NCBI RefSeq assembly: GCF_030551255.1
Contig: NZ_CP130630.1
Coordinates: 4,321,501-4,385,500 of the forward strand
Origin: Streptomyces sp. NL15-2K
GTDB lineage: Bacteria; Actinomycetota; Actinomycetes; Streptomycetales; Streptomycetaceae
Length of the DNA: 64,000 nucleotides
Direction: 5' to 3'
A program made the position numbers and the translations under genes. The notes below the pieces were generated by a model, which saw only the letters and a program-made list of their open reading frames with translations, was not told the origin of the DNA and ran no database searches. Each line of letters begins with the position of its first letter. The stretch's first letter is position 1. Shown one piece after another: positions 34,374 to 43,601 of the stretch.

Positions 34374-34934
34374 GTGCCCCCGACGATCGCACTGGCCGGC
34401 GACATGCCGCCCCTGTACACCATCAAGCCCGAGCGTGGCCCCGAACTCCAGAACCTGCTGGAGCGATGCGACGACTACTCCCGGATGAACTTCGGCATCC
34501 CCACCGGAGACGCCGACGCGCAGAGCCAGTTCATCGAGGGCCTTCAGCACGTCCCACCGGAGCACAAGCACCTGATGGCGCTGGACGTGGACGGCACGAT
34601 GACCGCCGCGGTGGACTTCCTGGAGGGCTACCCCGACGCCACGACAGGAGTGATCGGCCTGCTCGTGGTCGCCCCCGACCATCGCGGGCACGGCCTGGGC
34701 GCCGCAATCCTCCACGCCATCGCCTCCTGGCTCACCACCCGCGGCAGCCACCGCCTGCGCCTCGACTGCCACGTCGCAGAAAACACAGCCGCGGTCCCCC
34801 TACTGCACAGGCTGGGCTTCACAGAACAGTCCCGACAACTCATCGAGGTCGCCCGCGGCCAGACAAGAACGAGGGTCCAATGGCTGGCCCCCCTCCCATT
34901 GCCAACGGAAAATCCCAGGCCGGCTGCTGTCTGA
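34374..34934 (+). CDS. GNAT family N-acetyltransferase
   Basis: GTG at 34374 is preceded by AAAGGAGAGG. The 186-residue product has the acetyl-CoA motif A (GLLVVAPDHRGHGLGAAILHAI) and motif B (LDCHVAENTAAVPLLHRLGFTEQSR). It probably forms an operon with the aldo/keto reductase. Its substrate is unknown; self-resistance by acetylation of the cluster product is one option. The last 20 residues (PLPLPTENPRPAAV) run into the region of the tRNA remnant. Confidence 0.82.
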   Translation: MPPTIALAGDMPPLYTIKPERGPELQNLLERCDDYSRMNFGIPTGDADAQSQFIEGLQHVPPEHKHLMALDVDGTMTAAVDFLEGYPDATTGVIGLLVVAPDHRGHGLGAAILHAIASWLTTRGSHRLRLDCHVAENTAAVPLLHRLGFTEQSRQLIEVARGQTRTRVQWLAPLPLPTENPRPAAV

Positions 34935-34947
34935 CCTGGGGTTCCTC

Positions 34948-34994
34948 GGAGCCGCCTTCGGGATTCGAACACGAGGCCTCTGCATTACGAGGGC
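34948..34994 (-). other. tRNA-Thr(CGU) 3'-half remnant (possible attachment site)
   Basis: On the minus strand this reads as the 3' half of a threonine tRNA: an anticodon-loop-like CTCGTAATGC, a T-arm GTTCGAATCCC and an acceptor end GAAGGCGGCTCC. The 5' half (expected GCCGCCTTAGCTC) is absent. Integrative elements commonly leave such 3' tRNA copies at their ends. The T-stem also has mismatches, so this is not a functional tRNA. Confidence 0.6.
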
Positions 34995-35147
34995 TGGCTG
35001 GATCATGACGGGGGTGGGTTGTAACGGCCCAGGGCTCCGTCGTTCTCGCGATCGGCCGGTAATTTACGTTTCGAGCGTGACTGTCCGATAAGCGGTTCGT
35101 TACTCCGTGCGAGGCCACGAACGTGTGGCCGAGATCGGAGGGGAACG

Positions 35148-35801
35148 ATGGGGGCCAGTGCGTATCCGAAGGAGCGGCTGGAGGAGGCGGCTCGGGGGTC
35201 GCGGACGTTGTCGGAGGCGTTGGTGAGGTTGGGGGTGGATCCGAAGGGCTGGAAGCGGCGGTACGTCTTCGAGCGGATGAAGGCGCTGGGGGTGGATGTT
35301 TCACACTTCGAGCGAGAAGGAGTCAAGTGGACGCGAGAGATCCTCCAGGAGGCCGTTTCTGCCTCGATGAACATGTCCGACGTGTTGCGGCGCCTCGGGC
35401 TTGAGGTCGTCGGCGGTCACCACACTCACATCAGCCGCAAGATCAAGGCGTACGGTATCGACACCTCGCATTTCCAGATCCCGACCCAGCGCGGTGAAGT
35501 CCGGCGCACTCGGACCGCCGAGGGCATCCTCGTCGAGCAGCCGGCCGAACGCGCCCGACGCATCCAGAGCAGTCGCCTCAAGCGGGCGATGCTTGAACGG
35601 GGGGCGGAGGAGCGCTGCGCCCTGTGCGGGCTCGGGGCGGTTTGGCTGGGTGAACCGTTGCCGCTTGAGGTCGACCACATCGACGGCAACTGGCGGAACA
35701 ACCGGATGGAAAACCTGCGGTTCCTTTGCCCCAACTGCCACTCGACAACGGACAGTTATCGCGGACGCGGCAAGAGGCGTGACAGGAGCCGCGCCTCATG
35801 A
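35148..35801 (+). CDS. HNH endonuclease (first of tandem pair)
   Basis: The 217-residue protein has two tandem helical modules of about 50 residues, each ending in a V/I-D-x-SHF motif (YPKERLEEAARGSRTLSEAL...GVDVSHF and WTREILQEAVSASMNMSDVL...GIDTSHF). A C-terminal HNH domain follows, with zinc knuckles CALCG and CPNCH around the catalytic LEVDHIDGNWRNNRMENLRFLC. The modules resemble DNA-binding helix-turn-helix units, so the enzyme probably nicks or cuts specific DNA. The stop overlaps the start of the second HNH gene as ATGA. Confidence 0.85.
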   Translation: MGASAYPKERLEEAARGSRTLSEALVRLGVDPKGWKRRYVFERMKALGVDVSHFEREGVKWTREILQEAVSASMNMSDVLRRLGLEVVGGHHTHISRKIKAYGIDTSHFQIPTQRGEVRRTRTAEGILVEQPAERARRIQSSRLKRAMLERGAEERCALCGLGAVWLGEPLPLEVDHIDGNWRNNRMENLRFLCPNCHSTTDSYRGRGKRRDRSRAS

Positions 35802-36475
35802 CCAGCAGAACGCCGTACACCCGCGAGCGACTGGCCGAAGCGGCCGCGCAGTGCTCCGACATCGATGAGGTGATCGCCTTTTTCGGCACCCAGCCCTACC
35901 GCAATCTTCGTCGACATCTGTACAAGCGGTTCGAGCACTTCAGCATCGACATCTCGCACTTTTCTCGTAGGCGGCGGGCCGCGGGCCCACCCCCGAGGCC
36001 GACCGCTGACGAGCTTCGGCGCGCCGTCGAGGGAGCGATCTCCATCGCAGGCGCCCTTCGCGCACTGGGCAGGCCCTGCAACGGCCAGCTACGCACGCTG
36101 TTCCACCAGTGGGTCAGAGAAGACGGCCTCGACACGTCCCACTTTCTGGGGCAGGCACACCAGCAGGGCAGGTCGGGCCCGACGGCCAAACACGCCGAGG
36201 ACATTCTGGTCCGGCACGACGGCAAACACCGGACAAAGACCTCGCTGCTGCGCCGTGCGCTTCGCGAAGTTGGTGTACCTGAGAAGTGCGCCAGGTGCGG
36301 GGGTGCACCAGAGTGGCTCGGCAAGCCCATGACCCTGGAGGTCGATCACATCAACGGGGACTGGAGAGACAACCGGCGGGAGAACCTGCGGTTACTGTGC
36401 CCCAACTGCCACGCAGTCACTGCAACGTGGTGTCGAGGCGGCCGTCGACCTTCCTCACAAACGTGCGCCTCATGA
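35798..36475 (+). CDS. HNH endonuclease (second of tandem pair)
   Basis: This 225-residue paralogue of the preceding protein keeps the same architecture: two helical modules (YTRERLAEAAAQCSDIDEV...SIDISHF and ADELRRAVEGAISIAGAL...GLDTSHF) and an HNH domain (CARCG, LEVDHINGDWRDNRRENLRLLC, CPNCH). It is translationally coupled to its partner and ends 20 bases before tRNA-Leu. Divergence between the two suggests an old duplication and possibly a heterodimeric enzyme. A role in homing, defence or repair is not resolved. Confidence 0.85.
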   Translation: MTSRTPYTRERLAEAAAQCSDIDEVIAFFGTQPYRNLRRHLYKRFEHFSIDISHFSRRRRAAGPPPRPTADELRRAVEGAISIAGALRALGRPCNGQLRTLFHQWVREDGLDTSHFLGQAHQQGRSGPTAKHAEDILVRHDGKHRTKTSLLRRALREVGVPEKCARCGGAPEWLGKPMTLEVDHINGDWRDNRRENLRLLCPNCHAVTATWCRGGRRPSSQTCAS

Positions 36476-36495
36476 CCGGTACCATGGCCGTGCAC

Positions 36496-36579
36496 GCGGC
36501 CGTGGCGGAATTGGCCTACGCGCAACACTTAGGATGTTGTGGGAGAAATCCCTTGAGGGTTCGAGTCCCTCCGGCCGCA
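36496..36579 (+). tRNA. tRNA-Leu (anticodon UAG)
   Basis: The acceptor stem GCGGCCG (36496-36502) pairs with CGGCCGC (36572-36578). The D-arm region TGGCGGAATTGGCCTACGC, the anticodon arm CAACA-CTTAGGA-TGTTG (anticodon TAG), a long class II variable arm (GGGAGAAATCCCT) and the T-arm GAGGGTTCGAGTCCCTC are all present. CCA is not encoded. It reads CUA/CUN leucine codons. Confidence 0.95.
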
Positions 36580-36590
36580 CGCCTTTGATT

Positions 36591-36623
36591 CGAAGGCCCG
36601 CCCATTTATCGGGCGGGCCTTCG
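36591..36623. terminator. Terminator between tRNA-Leu and rdgB
   Basis: CGAAGGCCCGCCC at 36591-36603 pairs perfectly with GGGCGGGCCTTCG at 36611-36623 around ATTTATC. It serves the tRNA on the plus strand and rdgB on the minus strand. Confidence 0.85.
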
Positions 36624-36626
36624 TCG

Positions 36627-37229
36627 TCAGCCCAACAACTCCCGAACCACCGGCACCAACGCCCGAAACGCCTCCCCCCGATGACTGATCGCGTTCTTCT
36701 CCTCAGCGCTCAGCTCCGCACACGTCCGCGTCTCCCCCTCCGGCTGAAGAATCGGGTCGTACCCGAACCCGTTCGTGCCGACCGGCGCATGCCGCAGCAC
36801 CCCCCGCAGCTGCCCCTCCACCACCCTCTCCGTACCGTCCGGCAGGGCGAGCGCCGCCGCGCACGCGAAGTGGGCGCCCCGGTGTTCGTCCGCGATGTCG
36901 GAGAGCTGGGCCAGCAGTAGTTCCAGGTTGGCTCGGTCGTCGCCGTGCTTGCCCGACCAGCGGGCGGAGAAGATGCCGGGGGCGCCGTTCAGGACGTCGA
37001 CGCACAGGCCGGAGTCGTCGGCCACGGCGGGCAGGCCCGTGGCCTGGGCGAGGGCGTGGGCCTTCAGCAGCGCGTTCTCGGCGAACGTGACGCCCGTTTC
37101 CTTGACGTCGGGTACGTCCGGGTAGGCGTCCGCGCCGACCAGGTCGTGGGGCAGGTCCGCGGCGGCGAGGATCGACCTGAGTTCGGTGATCTTTCCGGCG
37201 TTACGGGTGGCGAGGATCAGGCGGGTCAT
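36627..37229 (-). CDS. rdgB: RdgB/HAM1 family non-canonical purine NTP pyrophosphatase
   Basis: The 200-residue protein starts RLILATRNAGKITELRSIL, the classic (S/T)xNxxK substrate-binding motif, and contains TFAENALLKAHALAQATGLPAVADDSGLCVDVL and the C-terminal NGFGYDPILQPEG and NAISHRGEAF motifs. It hydrolyses dITP, XTP and dHapTP to monophosphates and keeps deaminated bases out of nucleic acids. The length is normal. It lies downstream of the lipoprotein gene and of rph on the same strand, an arrangement common in actinobacteria. Confidence 0.94.
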   Translation of the reverse strand: MTRLILATRNAGKITELRSILAAADLPHDLVGADAYPDVPDVKETGVTFAENALLKAHALAQATGLPAVADDSGLCVDVLNGAPGIFSARWSGKHGDDRANLELLLAQLSDIADEHRGAHFACAAALALPDGTERVVEGQLRGVLRHAPVGTNGFGYDPILQPEGETRTCAELSAEEKNAISHRGEAFRALVPVVRELLG

Positions 37230-37262
37230 GGGGTCCAGTATTCCGCTCTCGCCGACCGTTGC

Positions 37263-37667
37263 TTACGGCGTGCAGACCTTCGTCAGTTCGCCGGCCGCGT
37301 CCGTGACCGGGCTGATGTCGGGCGTCGCGTCGCCGTTCTTGACGGACGTGCGGACGTTCGTGACGGCGGTGCTCAGGTCGTCGACGGCCTTGTTGACGTC
37401 CGCGTTGTCCGTCTTGTCGCCGATCTCGTCGAGGTTCTTGTCGATCGAGTCGAGGGATTCCTCGAGCTGCGTCGGGTCGTTCGACGCGGCCTCCACGGCC
37501 TGCTGGAGTTCCGTGACGCTGTCGGCGATGGCGTCGGCGGTCTGGACGCAGTCCAGTGCCTTGCCGACGGCGTCGCATCCCGTGGTGAGGCCGACCGTCA
37601 GCCCGACGGCCGCGACTGCGGCGGCGATGGCGGTACGGCGACTACGGCGGCGTCGGCTCGCGGCCAT
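37263..37667 (-). CDS. Small secreted lipoprotein with coiled-coil character
   Basis: ATG at 37667 follows GGGAGGG about 10 bases upstream and gives 134 residues. The N-terminus is a basic run (SRRRRSRRT), a hydrophobic core (AIAAAVAAVGLTVGLTTGC) and a Cys in a lipobox-like TTGC. The mature part is rich in Asp, Thr and Val, with a predicted helical region (VTELQQAVEAASNDPTQLEE) and a C-terminal Cys. No family is recognised beyond a Streptomyces hypothetical lipoprotein. It sits between rph and rdgB and may be co-transcribed with them. Confidence 0.75.
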   Translation of the reverse strand: MAASRRRRSRRTAIAAAVAAVGLTVGLTTGCDAVGKALDCVQTADAIADSVTELQQAVEAASNDPTQLEESLDSIDKNLDEIGDKTDNADVNKAVDDLSTAVTNVRTSVKNGDATPDISPVTDAAGELTKVCTP

Positions 37668-37809
37668 GGATCGGATCCCTCCCGTTGGCGGGCCTCGTCG
37701 GCCCGTGCACTGGCCGGGCGCACGGTGGTGTGCCGTACGCCCGTACCCGTAGTGACGCGAGGTCGGTCGGCGCGGTTGCCCGCGGCGGCCGTCCTTCTTG
37801 GCGCGTCCT

Positions 37810-38547
37810 TTACTTTTCGAGGACGGTATCAAGCGCCTTGTGCTGGAGGACAGCGAGTTCCGTGCAGCCGGTGACCGCGAGGTCGAGGAGGGCGTCGAGT
37901 TCCTCGCGTGCGAAAGGTTCGGCCTCCGCGGTGCCCTGGACCTCGACGAAGCGGCCGTCGCCGGTGCAGACGACGTTCATGTCGGTCTCGGCGCGCACGT
38001 CCTCTTCGTAGCAGAGGTCCAGCAGGGGCACCCCTCCCACGATTCCCACCGACACCGCGCTGACCGTGCCGGTCAGTGGCTGGCGGCCGGCCTTGATGAG
38101 TTTCTTGCCCTGGGCCCAGGAGACGGCGTCGGCCAGTGCCACGTACGCGCCCGTGATGGCCGCCGTGCGGGTGCCGCCGTCCGCCTGCAGCACATCGCAG
38201 TCCAGGACGATGGTGTTCTCGCCGAGGGCCTTGTAGTCGATGACCGCGCGCAGGGAGCGGCCGATGAGGCGGGAGATCTCGTGGGTACGGCCGCCGATCT
38301 TGCCGCGTACGGATTCGCGGTCGCCGCGGGTGTTGGTGGCGCGGGGGAGCATGGAGTACTCGGCGGTGACCCAGCCTTCGCCGCTGCCTTTGCGCCAGCG
38401 CGGGACGCCTTCGGTGACGGAGGCGGTGCAGAAGACCTTGGTGTCGCCGAAGGAGACGAGGACGGAGCCTTCGGCGTGCTTGCTCCAGCCGCGTTCGATG
38501 GTGACCGGGCGGAGTTGTTCGGGGGTGCGGCCGTCGATTCGAGACAT
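37810..38547 (-). CDS. rph: Ribonuclease PH
   Basis: ATG at 38547 gives 245 residues beginning [20 protein letters not shown]. RNase PH marks include [21 protein letters not shown], RRxR-type [52 protein letters not shown] and the catalytic DMNVV in the second half. It is a phosphorolytic 3'-5' exoribonuclease that trims tRNA precursors. The earlier in-frame start at 38688 is rejected because its N-terminus reads through a tandem repeat (38617-38655). Confidence 0.95.
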   Translation of the reverse strand: MSRIDGRTPEQLRPVTIERGWSKHAEGSVLVSFGDTKVFCTASVTEGVPRWRKGSGEGWVTAEYSMLPRATNTRGDRESVRGKIGGRTHEISRLIGRSLRAVIDYKALGENTIVLDCDVLQADGGTRTAAITGAYVALADAVSWAQGKKLIKAGRQPLTGTVSAVSVGIVGGVPLLDLCYEEDVRAETDMNVVCTGDGRFVEVQGTAEAEPFAREELDALLDLAVTGCTELAVLQHKALDTVLEK

Positions 38548-38616
38548 GGCCACGAGCCTAGTCGTACGGGGCGGCGAGCCTGGCCGTCGCCGTTGATGGG
38601 GAAGGGGCCTCTCCCG

Positions 38617-38655
38617 TGGTGGTCCCGTTGTGGTCCCGTGGTGGTCCCGTGGCGG
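38617..38655. repeat. Short tandem GTGGTCCC(GT) repeat upstream of rph
   Basis: TGGTCCCGT recurs four times in 39 bases (TGGTGGTCCCGTTGTGGTCC and onward). It lies in the gap between rph and nagF. It is a simple-sequence repeat with no visible coding role. Confidence 0.7.
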
Positions 38656-38684
38656 GAAAGGCCCCTCGGAGGTGAGTGGGCGGT

Positions 38685-38918
38685 TCACATCATGTCTTCG
38701 ATCTCCGCGGCGATGGGGTCGGCGTCGGTGCCGATGACGACCTGGATCGCGGTGCCCATCTTGACGACGCCGTGGGCGCCGGCGGCCTTCAGGGCGGCGT
38801 CGTTGACGAGCGAGGCGTCGCTGACCTCGGTGCGCAGCCGTGTGATGCAGCCTTCGACTTCTTCGATGTTGTCGATGCCGCCGAGCCCGGCAACGATCTT
38901 CTCAGCCTTGCTGGCCAT
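38685..38918 (-). CDS. nagF: PTS N-acetylglucosamine-specific EIIB component
   Basis: The 77-residue protein is a complete EIIB domain: [25 protein letters not shown], with the phosphorylatable Cys in the conserved C-x-TRLR, then [26 protein letters not shown]. It passes phosphate from EIIA to incoming GlcNAc in complex with the EIIC NagE2 encoded divergently at 39148. A DasR-like operator precedes it (38976-38990). In S. coelicolor a second EIIC gene (nagE1) follows nagF; it is absent here. Confidence 0.9.
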   Translation of the reverse strand: MASKAEKIVAGLGGIDNIEEVEGCITRLRTEVSDASLVNDAALKAAGAHGVVKMGTAIQVVIGTDADPIAAEIEDMM

Positions 38919-38974
38919 GTTCTTTCTCCCTGGTCAGACCTGATCCGACGACGTGGTCGCGGTAACCCGCAGTA

Positions 38975-38990
38975 GCTGGTCTACACCACC
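38975..38990. promoter_or_regulatory. DasR-responsive element (dre) upstream of nagF
   Basis: GCTGGTCTACACCACC closely matches the published DasR operator consensus ACTGGTCTAGACCANT. It lies about 57 bases upstream of the nagF start. DasR (a GntR regulator) represses these genes until glucosamine-6-phosphate accumulates. Confidence 0.82.
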
Positions 38991-39099
38991 GGGCGGGCGG
39001 CCGCCAAGCCATGTCGGGATCGCGACGTTCGATCCGCGGGCTGCGGGTAGAAAGGCCCAGGGGCCGCGGGTTCCTTATACGCCCTTCATCGTGCTACAA

Positions 39100-39132
39100 A
39101 CAGGTCTACACCACTGAGTGGTGTAGACCACC
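39100..39132. promoter_or_regulatory. Two adjacent dre sites upstream of nagE2
   Basis: ACAGGTCTACACCACT (39100-39115) and AGTGGTGTAGACCACC (39117-39132) both fit the DasR operator, and together they form a larger inverted repeat centred at 39116. They lie 16-48 bases upstream of the nagE2 ATG, where they would overlap the promoter or the leader. Confidence 0.87.
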
Positions 39133-39147
39133 ACCGATGGAGGAAGT

Positions 39148-40452
<1,305 letters not shown>

Positions 40453-40474
40453 GTGGTCCCTCAGGGACAGCGGG

Positions 40475-40506
40475 AGGCCCCCGGAGCCGTCGGGCTCCGG
40501 GGGCCT
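40475..40506 (+). terminator. Terminator after nagE2
   Basis: AGGCCCCCGGAGCC at 40475-40488 pairs with GGCTCCGGGGGCCT at 40493-40506 around a 4-base loop, followed by TGTC. It lies between nagE2 and the convergent MBL hydrolase gene. Confidence 0.82.
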
Positions 40507-40544
40507 TGTCATGCCGTATGCGCTTGCGCTGGAAGCCGTATGCG

Positions 40545-41297
40545 CTAGATCTCGTACGTCTGCCTCGGCGCCGCCAGTCCCACCGGCCCGTCGAAGACCG
40601 CGCGGGCGTCGGCCAGGTTGACCTGCGGGTCGGTCCACGGGGGGATGTGGGTGAGGACCAGGCGGCGGGCGCCTGCGCGGGCCGCCGTCTCACCCGCCTC
40701 GCGGCCGTTGAGGTGCAGGTCGGGGATGTTCTCCTTGCCGTACGTGAACGCGGCCTCGCACAGGAACAGGTCGGTGTCGCGGGCGAGTTCGATCAGGGCC
40801 GGGCTCACGCCCGTGTCGCCGGAGTACGTCAGGGACTTCCCGCCGTGCTCGATGCGGATGCCGTACGCCTCCACCGGGTGCGCCACGCGCTCGGTGTGCA
40901 CCGTGAACGGGCCGATCTCGAAGGTGGACGGCTTGACCGTGTGGAAGTCGAAGACCTCGCTCATGGACGAGGCGGTGGGGGTGTCCGCGTAGGCGGTGGT
41001 CAGCCGGTGTTCCGTGCCCTCGGGCCCGTAGACGGGGATCGGGTCGCAGCGGCCGCCGTCGTGGCGGTAGTAGCGCGCGACGAAGTACGCGCACATGTCG
41101 ATGCAGTGGTCTGCGTGCAGGTGGCTGAGGAAGATCGCGTCGAGGTCGTAGAGACCGCAGTGGCGCTGCAGCTCGCCCAGGGCACCGTTGCCCAGGTCGA
41201 GAAGCAGCCGGAAGCCGTCGGCCTCGACGAGGTAGCTCGAGCAGGCCGATTCCGCGGACGGGAACGACCCCGAGCAGCCGACGACGGTGAGCTTCAT
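40545..41297 (-). CDS. MBL-fold metallo-hydrolase
   Basis: ATG at 41297 gives 250 residues starting MKLTVVGCSGSFPSAESACSSYLVE. The metal-binding motif is LSHLHADHCIDM, with further ligands in YSGDTG and VLTHIPPW. The arrangement resembles the RNase Z/cyclic-phosphodiesterase branch of the metallo-beta-lactamase superfamily. The substrate is unknown. This gene lies in the conserved block between nagE2 and the cysteine genes. Confidence 0.86.
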   Translation of the reverse strand: MKLTVVGCSGSFPSAESACSSYLVEADGFRLLLDLGNGALGELQRHCGLYDLDAIFLSHLHADHCIDMCAYFVARYYRHDGGRCDPIPVYGPEGTEHRLTTAYADTPTASSMSEVFDFHTVKPSTFEIGPFTVHTERVAHPVEAYGIRIEHGGKSLTYSGDTGVSPALIELARDTDLFLCEAAFTYGKENIPDLHLNGREAGETAARAGARRLVLTHIPPWTDPQVNLADARAVFDGPVGLAAPRQTYEI

Positions 41298-41508
41298 GGA
41301 ACAGAAACCTCCGCTGGCGGGGGAACGAGAGAAGGGGCGTCGGGGGTCGTGCGGTGCGTCGAGCGTAAGGCGCAAAACGCCGGGTCGCTCCTCCACCAGG
41401 GGCTGTTGTGGGCGAACTCACCTGTGGTGTCACCGGTTCGGCTGGTCGCGGGGCGCGTGAGGATTGAGAGGGGCGCGCGGTGGCAAGCGCGCCGGTAACG
41501 TCGTCCTC

Positions 41509-41970
41509 ATGGACACGTCCTGGTGGCTCGCACTCGCTGCGGTGGTACTGCTCGCGCTCGTCGCCACGCTCGTCGACGGCTGGGGTCGCGGTCGGCGTCC
41601 GGCGGGGCGGCGGACCCGGCCGCCGGGGCGTGCGGAGGGGCCGGCCGGGCGGGCGCGTGTTCGTCCGGTGCCGGCGGAGATCTGGTGGGCGAGCGTGCCG
41701 TTCGAGGAGGGGCCCGGGGAGAAGGACCGGCCGTGTCTGGTGCTGGCGGTGCGGGGGCGTCACGCGACCGTCGCGAAGATCACCAGCAAGTACCGGGACG
41801 AGCGGTCCGGGGTGATCCCGCTGCCGCCGGGCTCGGTGGGTGACGCGCGCGGGCGCGCGAGTTTCCTTCAGACGGACGAGCTGCGGCGGGTGCCGGTGGG
41901 GGACTTCCGGCGGCGGGTGGGTGTGGTGGACCCGGTCCTGTGGGACCAGGTCCGTCACCTGGCGACATAG
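41509..41970 (+). CDS. Membrane-anchored PemK/MazF-like protein
   Basis: ATG at 41509 gives 153 residues. An N-terminal membrane helix (WWLALAAVVLLALVATLVDGW) and an Arg/Pro linker precede a PemK/MazF-type domain: AEIWWASVPFEEGPGEKDRPCLVLAV, then KITSKYRDERSGVIPLPPG, GRASFLQTDELRRV and VLWDQVRHL. The Arg, Ser/Thr and Gln positions of the RNase active site seem partly present. No antitoxin gene is adjacent (upstream is the MBL gene on the other strand; downstream cysM converges). It is therefore more likely a domesticated homologue than an active toxin-antitoxin pair. Confidence 0.75.
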   Translation: MDTSWWLALAAVVLLALVATLVDGWGRGRRPAGRRTRPPGRAEGPAGRARVRPVPAEIWWASVPFEEGPGEKDRPCLVLAVRGRHATVAKITSKYRDERSGVIPLPPGSVGDARGRASFLQTDELRRVPVGDFRRRVGVVDPVLWDQVRHLAT

Positions 41971-41987
41971 TTACGTGCAAGGACCCC

Positions 41988-42944
<957 letters not shown>

Positions 42945-42953
42945 TCAGGGCCC

Positions 42954-43232
42954 TCAGACCATGCCGCCGGCCACGGCCGGCAGGATGGTCACGTTGTCGC
43001 CGTCGGTGAGCTTGGTGTTGATGCCGTCGAGGAAGCGGACGTCCTCGTCGTTGAGGTAGACGTTGACGAAGCGGCGCAGTTCGCCGCTGTCCACGATGCG
43101 GGCGTGGATGCCCGTGTGCCGGGTCTCGAGGTCGTTGAAGAGCTCGGCGAGAGTGTCCCCGGTGCCCTCCACCGCCTTCTGGCCGTCGGTGTACTGGCGG
43201 AGGATGGTCGGGATGCGGACCTCGATGGCCAT
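42954..43232 (-). CDS. cysO: MoaD/ThiS-family sulfur carrier CysO
   Basis: The 92-residue ubiquitin-like protein (VRIPTILRQYTDGQKAVEG, RRFVNVYLNDEDVRFLDG, GDNVTILPAVAGG) matches mycobacterial CysO. The C-terminus is AGGMV, not AGG, so two residues must be removed before the Gly-Gly end can be activated and thiocarboxylated. ATG at 43232 follows AGGAGCCC. It is in an operon with cysM behind a cysteine-type leader peptide. Confidence 0.9.
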   Translation of the reverse strand: MAIEVRIPTILRQYTDGQKAVEGTGDTLAELFNDLETRHTGIHARIVDSGELRRFVNVYLNDEDVRFLDGINTKLTDGDNVTILPAVAGGMV

Positions 43233-43349
43233 GGCTCAGGGCTCCTGTCGGAAGGTGTTCGGGTCGGTGGGCGCGCGGCAGCGCAGTTCAGCAAGGGGTG
43301 GTGCGGTCCGGGCGCCGCGGCTCACGGCCGTACGGCGGCAGGGGCAGCG

Positions 43350-43445
43350 TCAACAGATGGCGCTGGCGAGCCTGCACAGGTCGACGTGCAGCCGCGCCAC
43401 GAGCAGCGTGCCCGGCGTCTTTTCGCTCACGTCGTGGGAAACCAT
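43350..43445 (-). CDS. Putative cysteine-operon leader peptide
   Basis: A 31-residue frame starting at ATG 43445 (MVSHDVSEK) ends in LLVARLHVDLCRLASAIC. The R-x-HVDLxRxAS ending is the hallmark of the actinobacterial 'putative leader peptide' family found upstream of sulfur-assimilation genes. It lies 117 bases upstream of cysO. The two Cys codons, one at the very end, suggest cysteine-responsive attenuation, as proposed for mycobacterial cysteine operons. Confidence 0.78.
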   Translation of the reverse strand: MVSHDVSEKTPGTLLVARLHVDLCRLASAIC

Positions 43446-43601
43446 GGGGTCATCGTATCGATTCCCGGTCCGGATCCCGATATGTGATCCCACATTCCGG
43501 ACGATTTTCGGCCGGGGAGTGAGACGGTACAGCTCAGGACACCGCACGGCCCAGGGACGTGGCAGGCTCAGGGCACCGCACGTCTCAGGGAGGCGGCAGG
43601 C

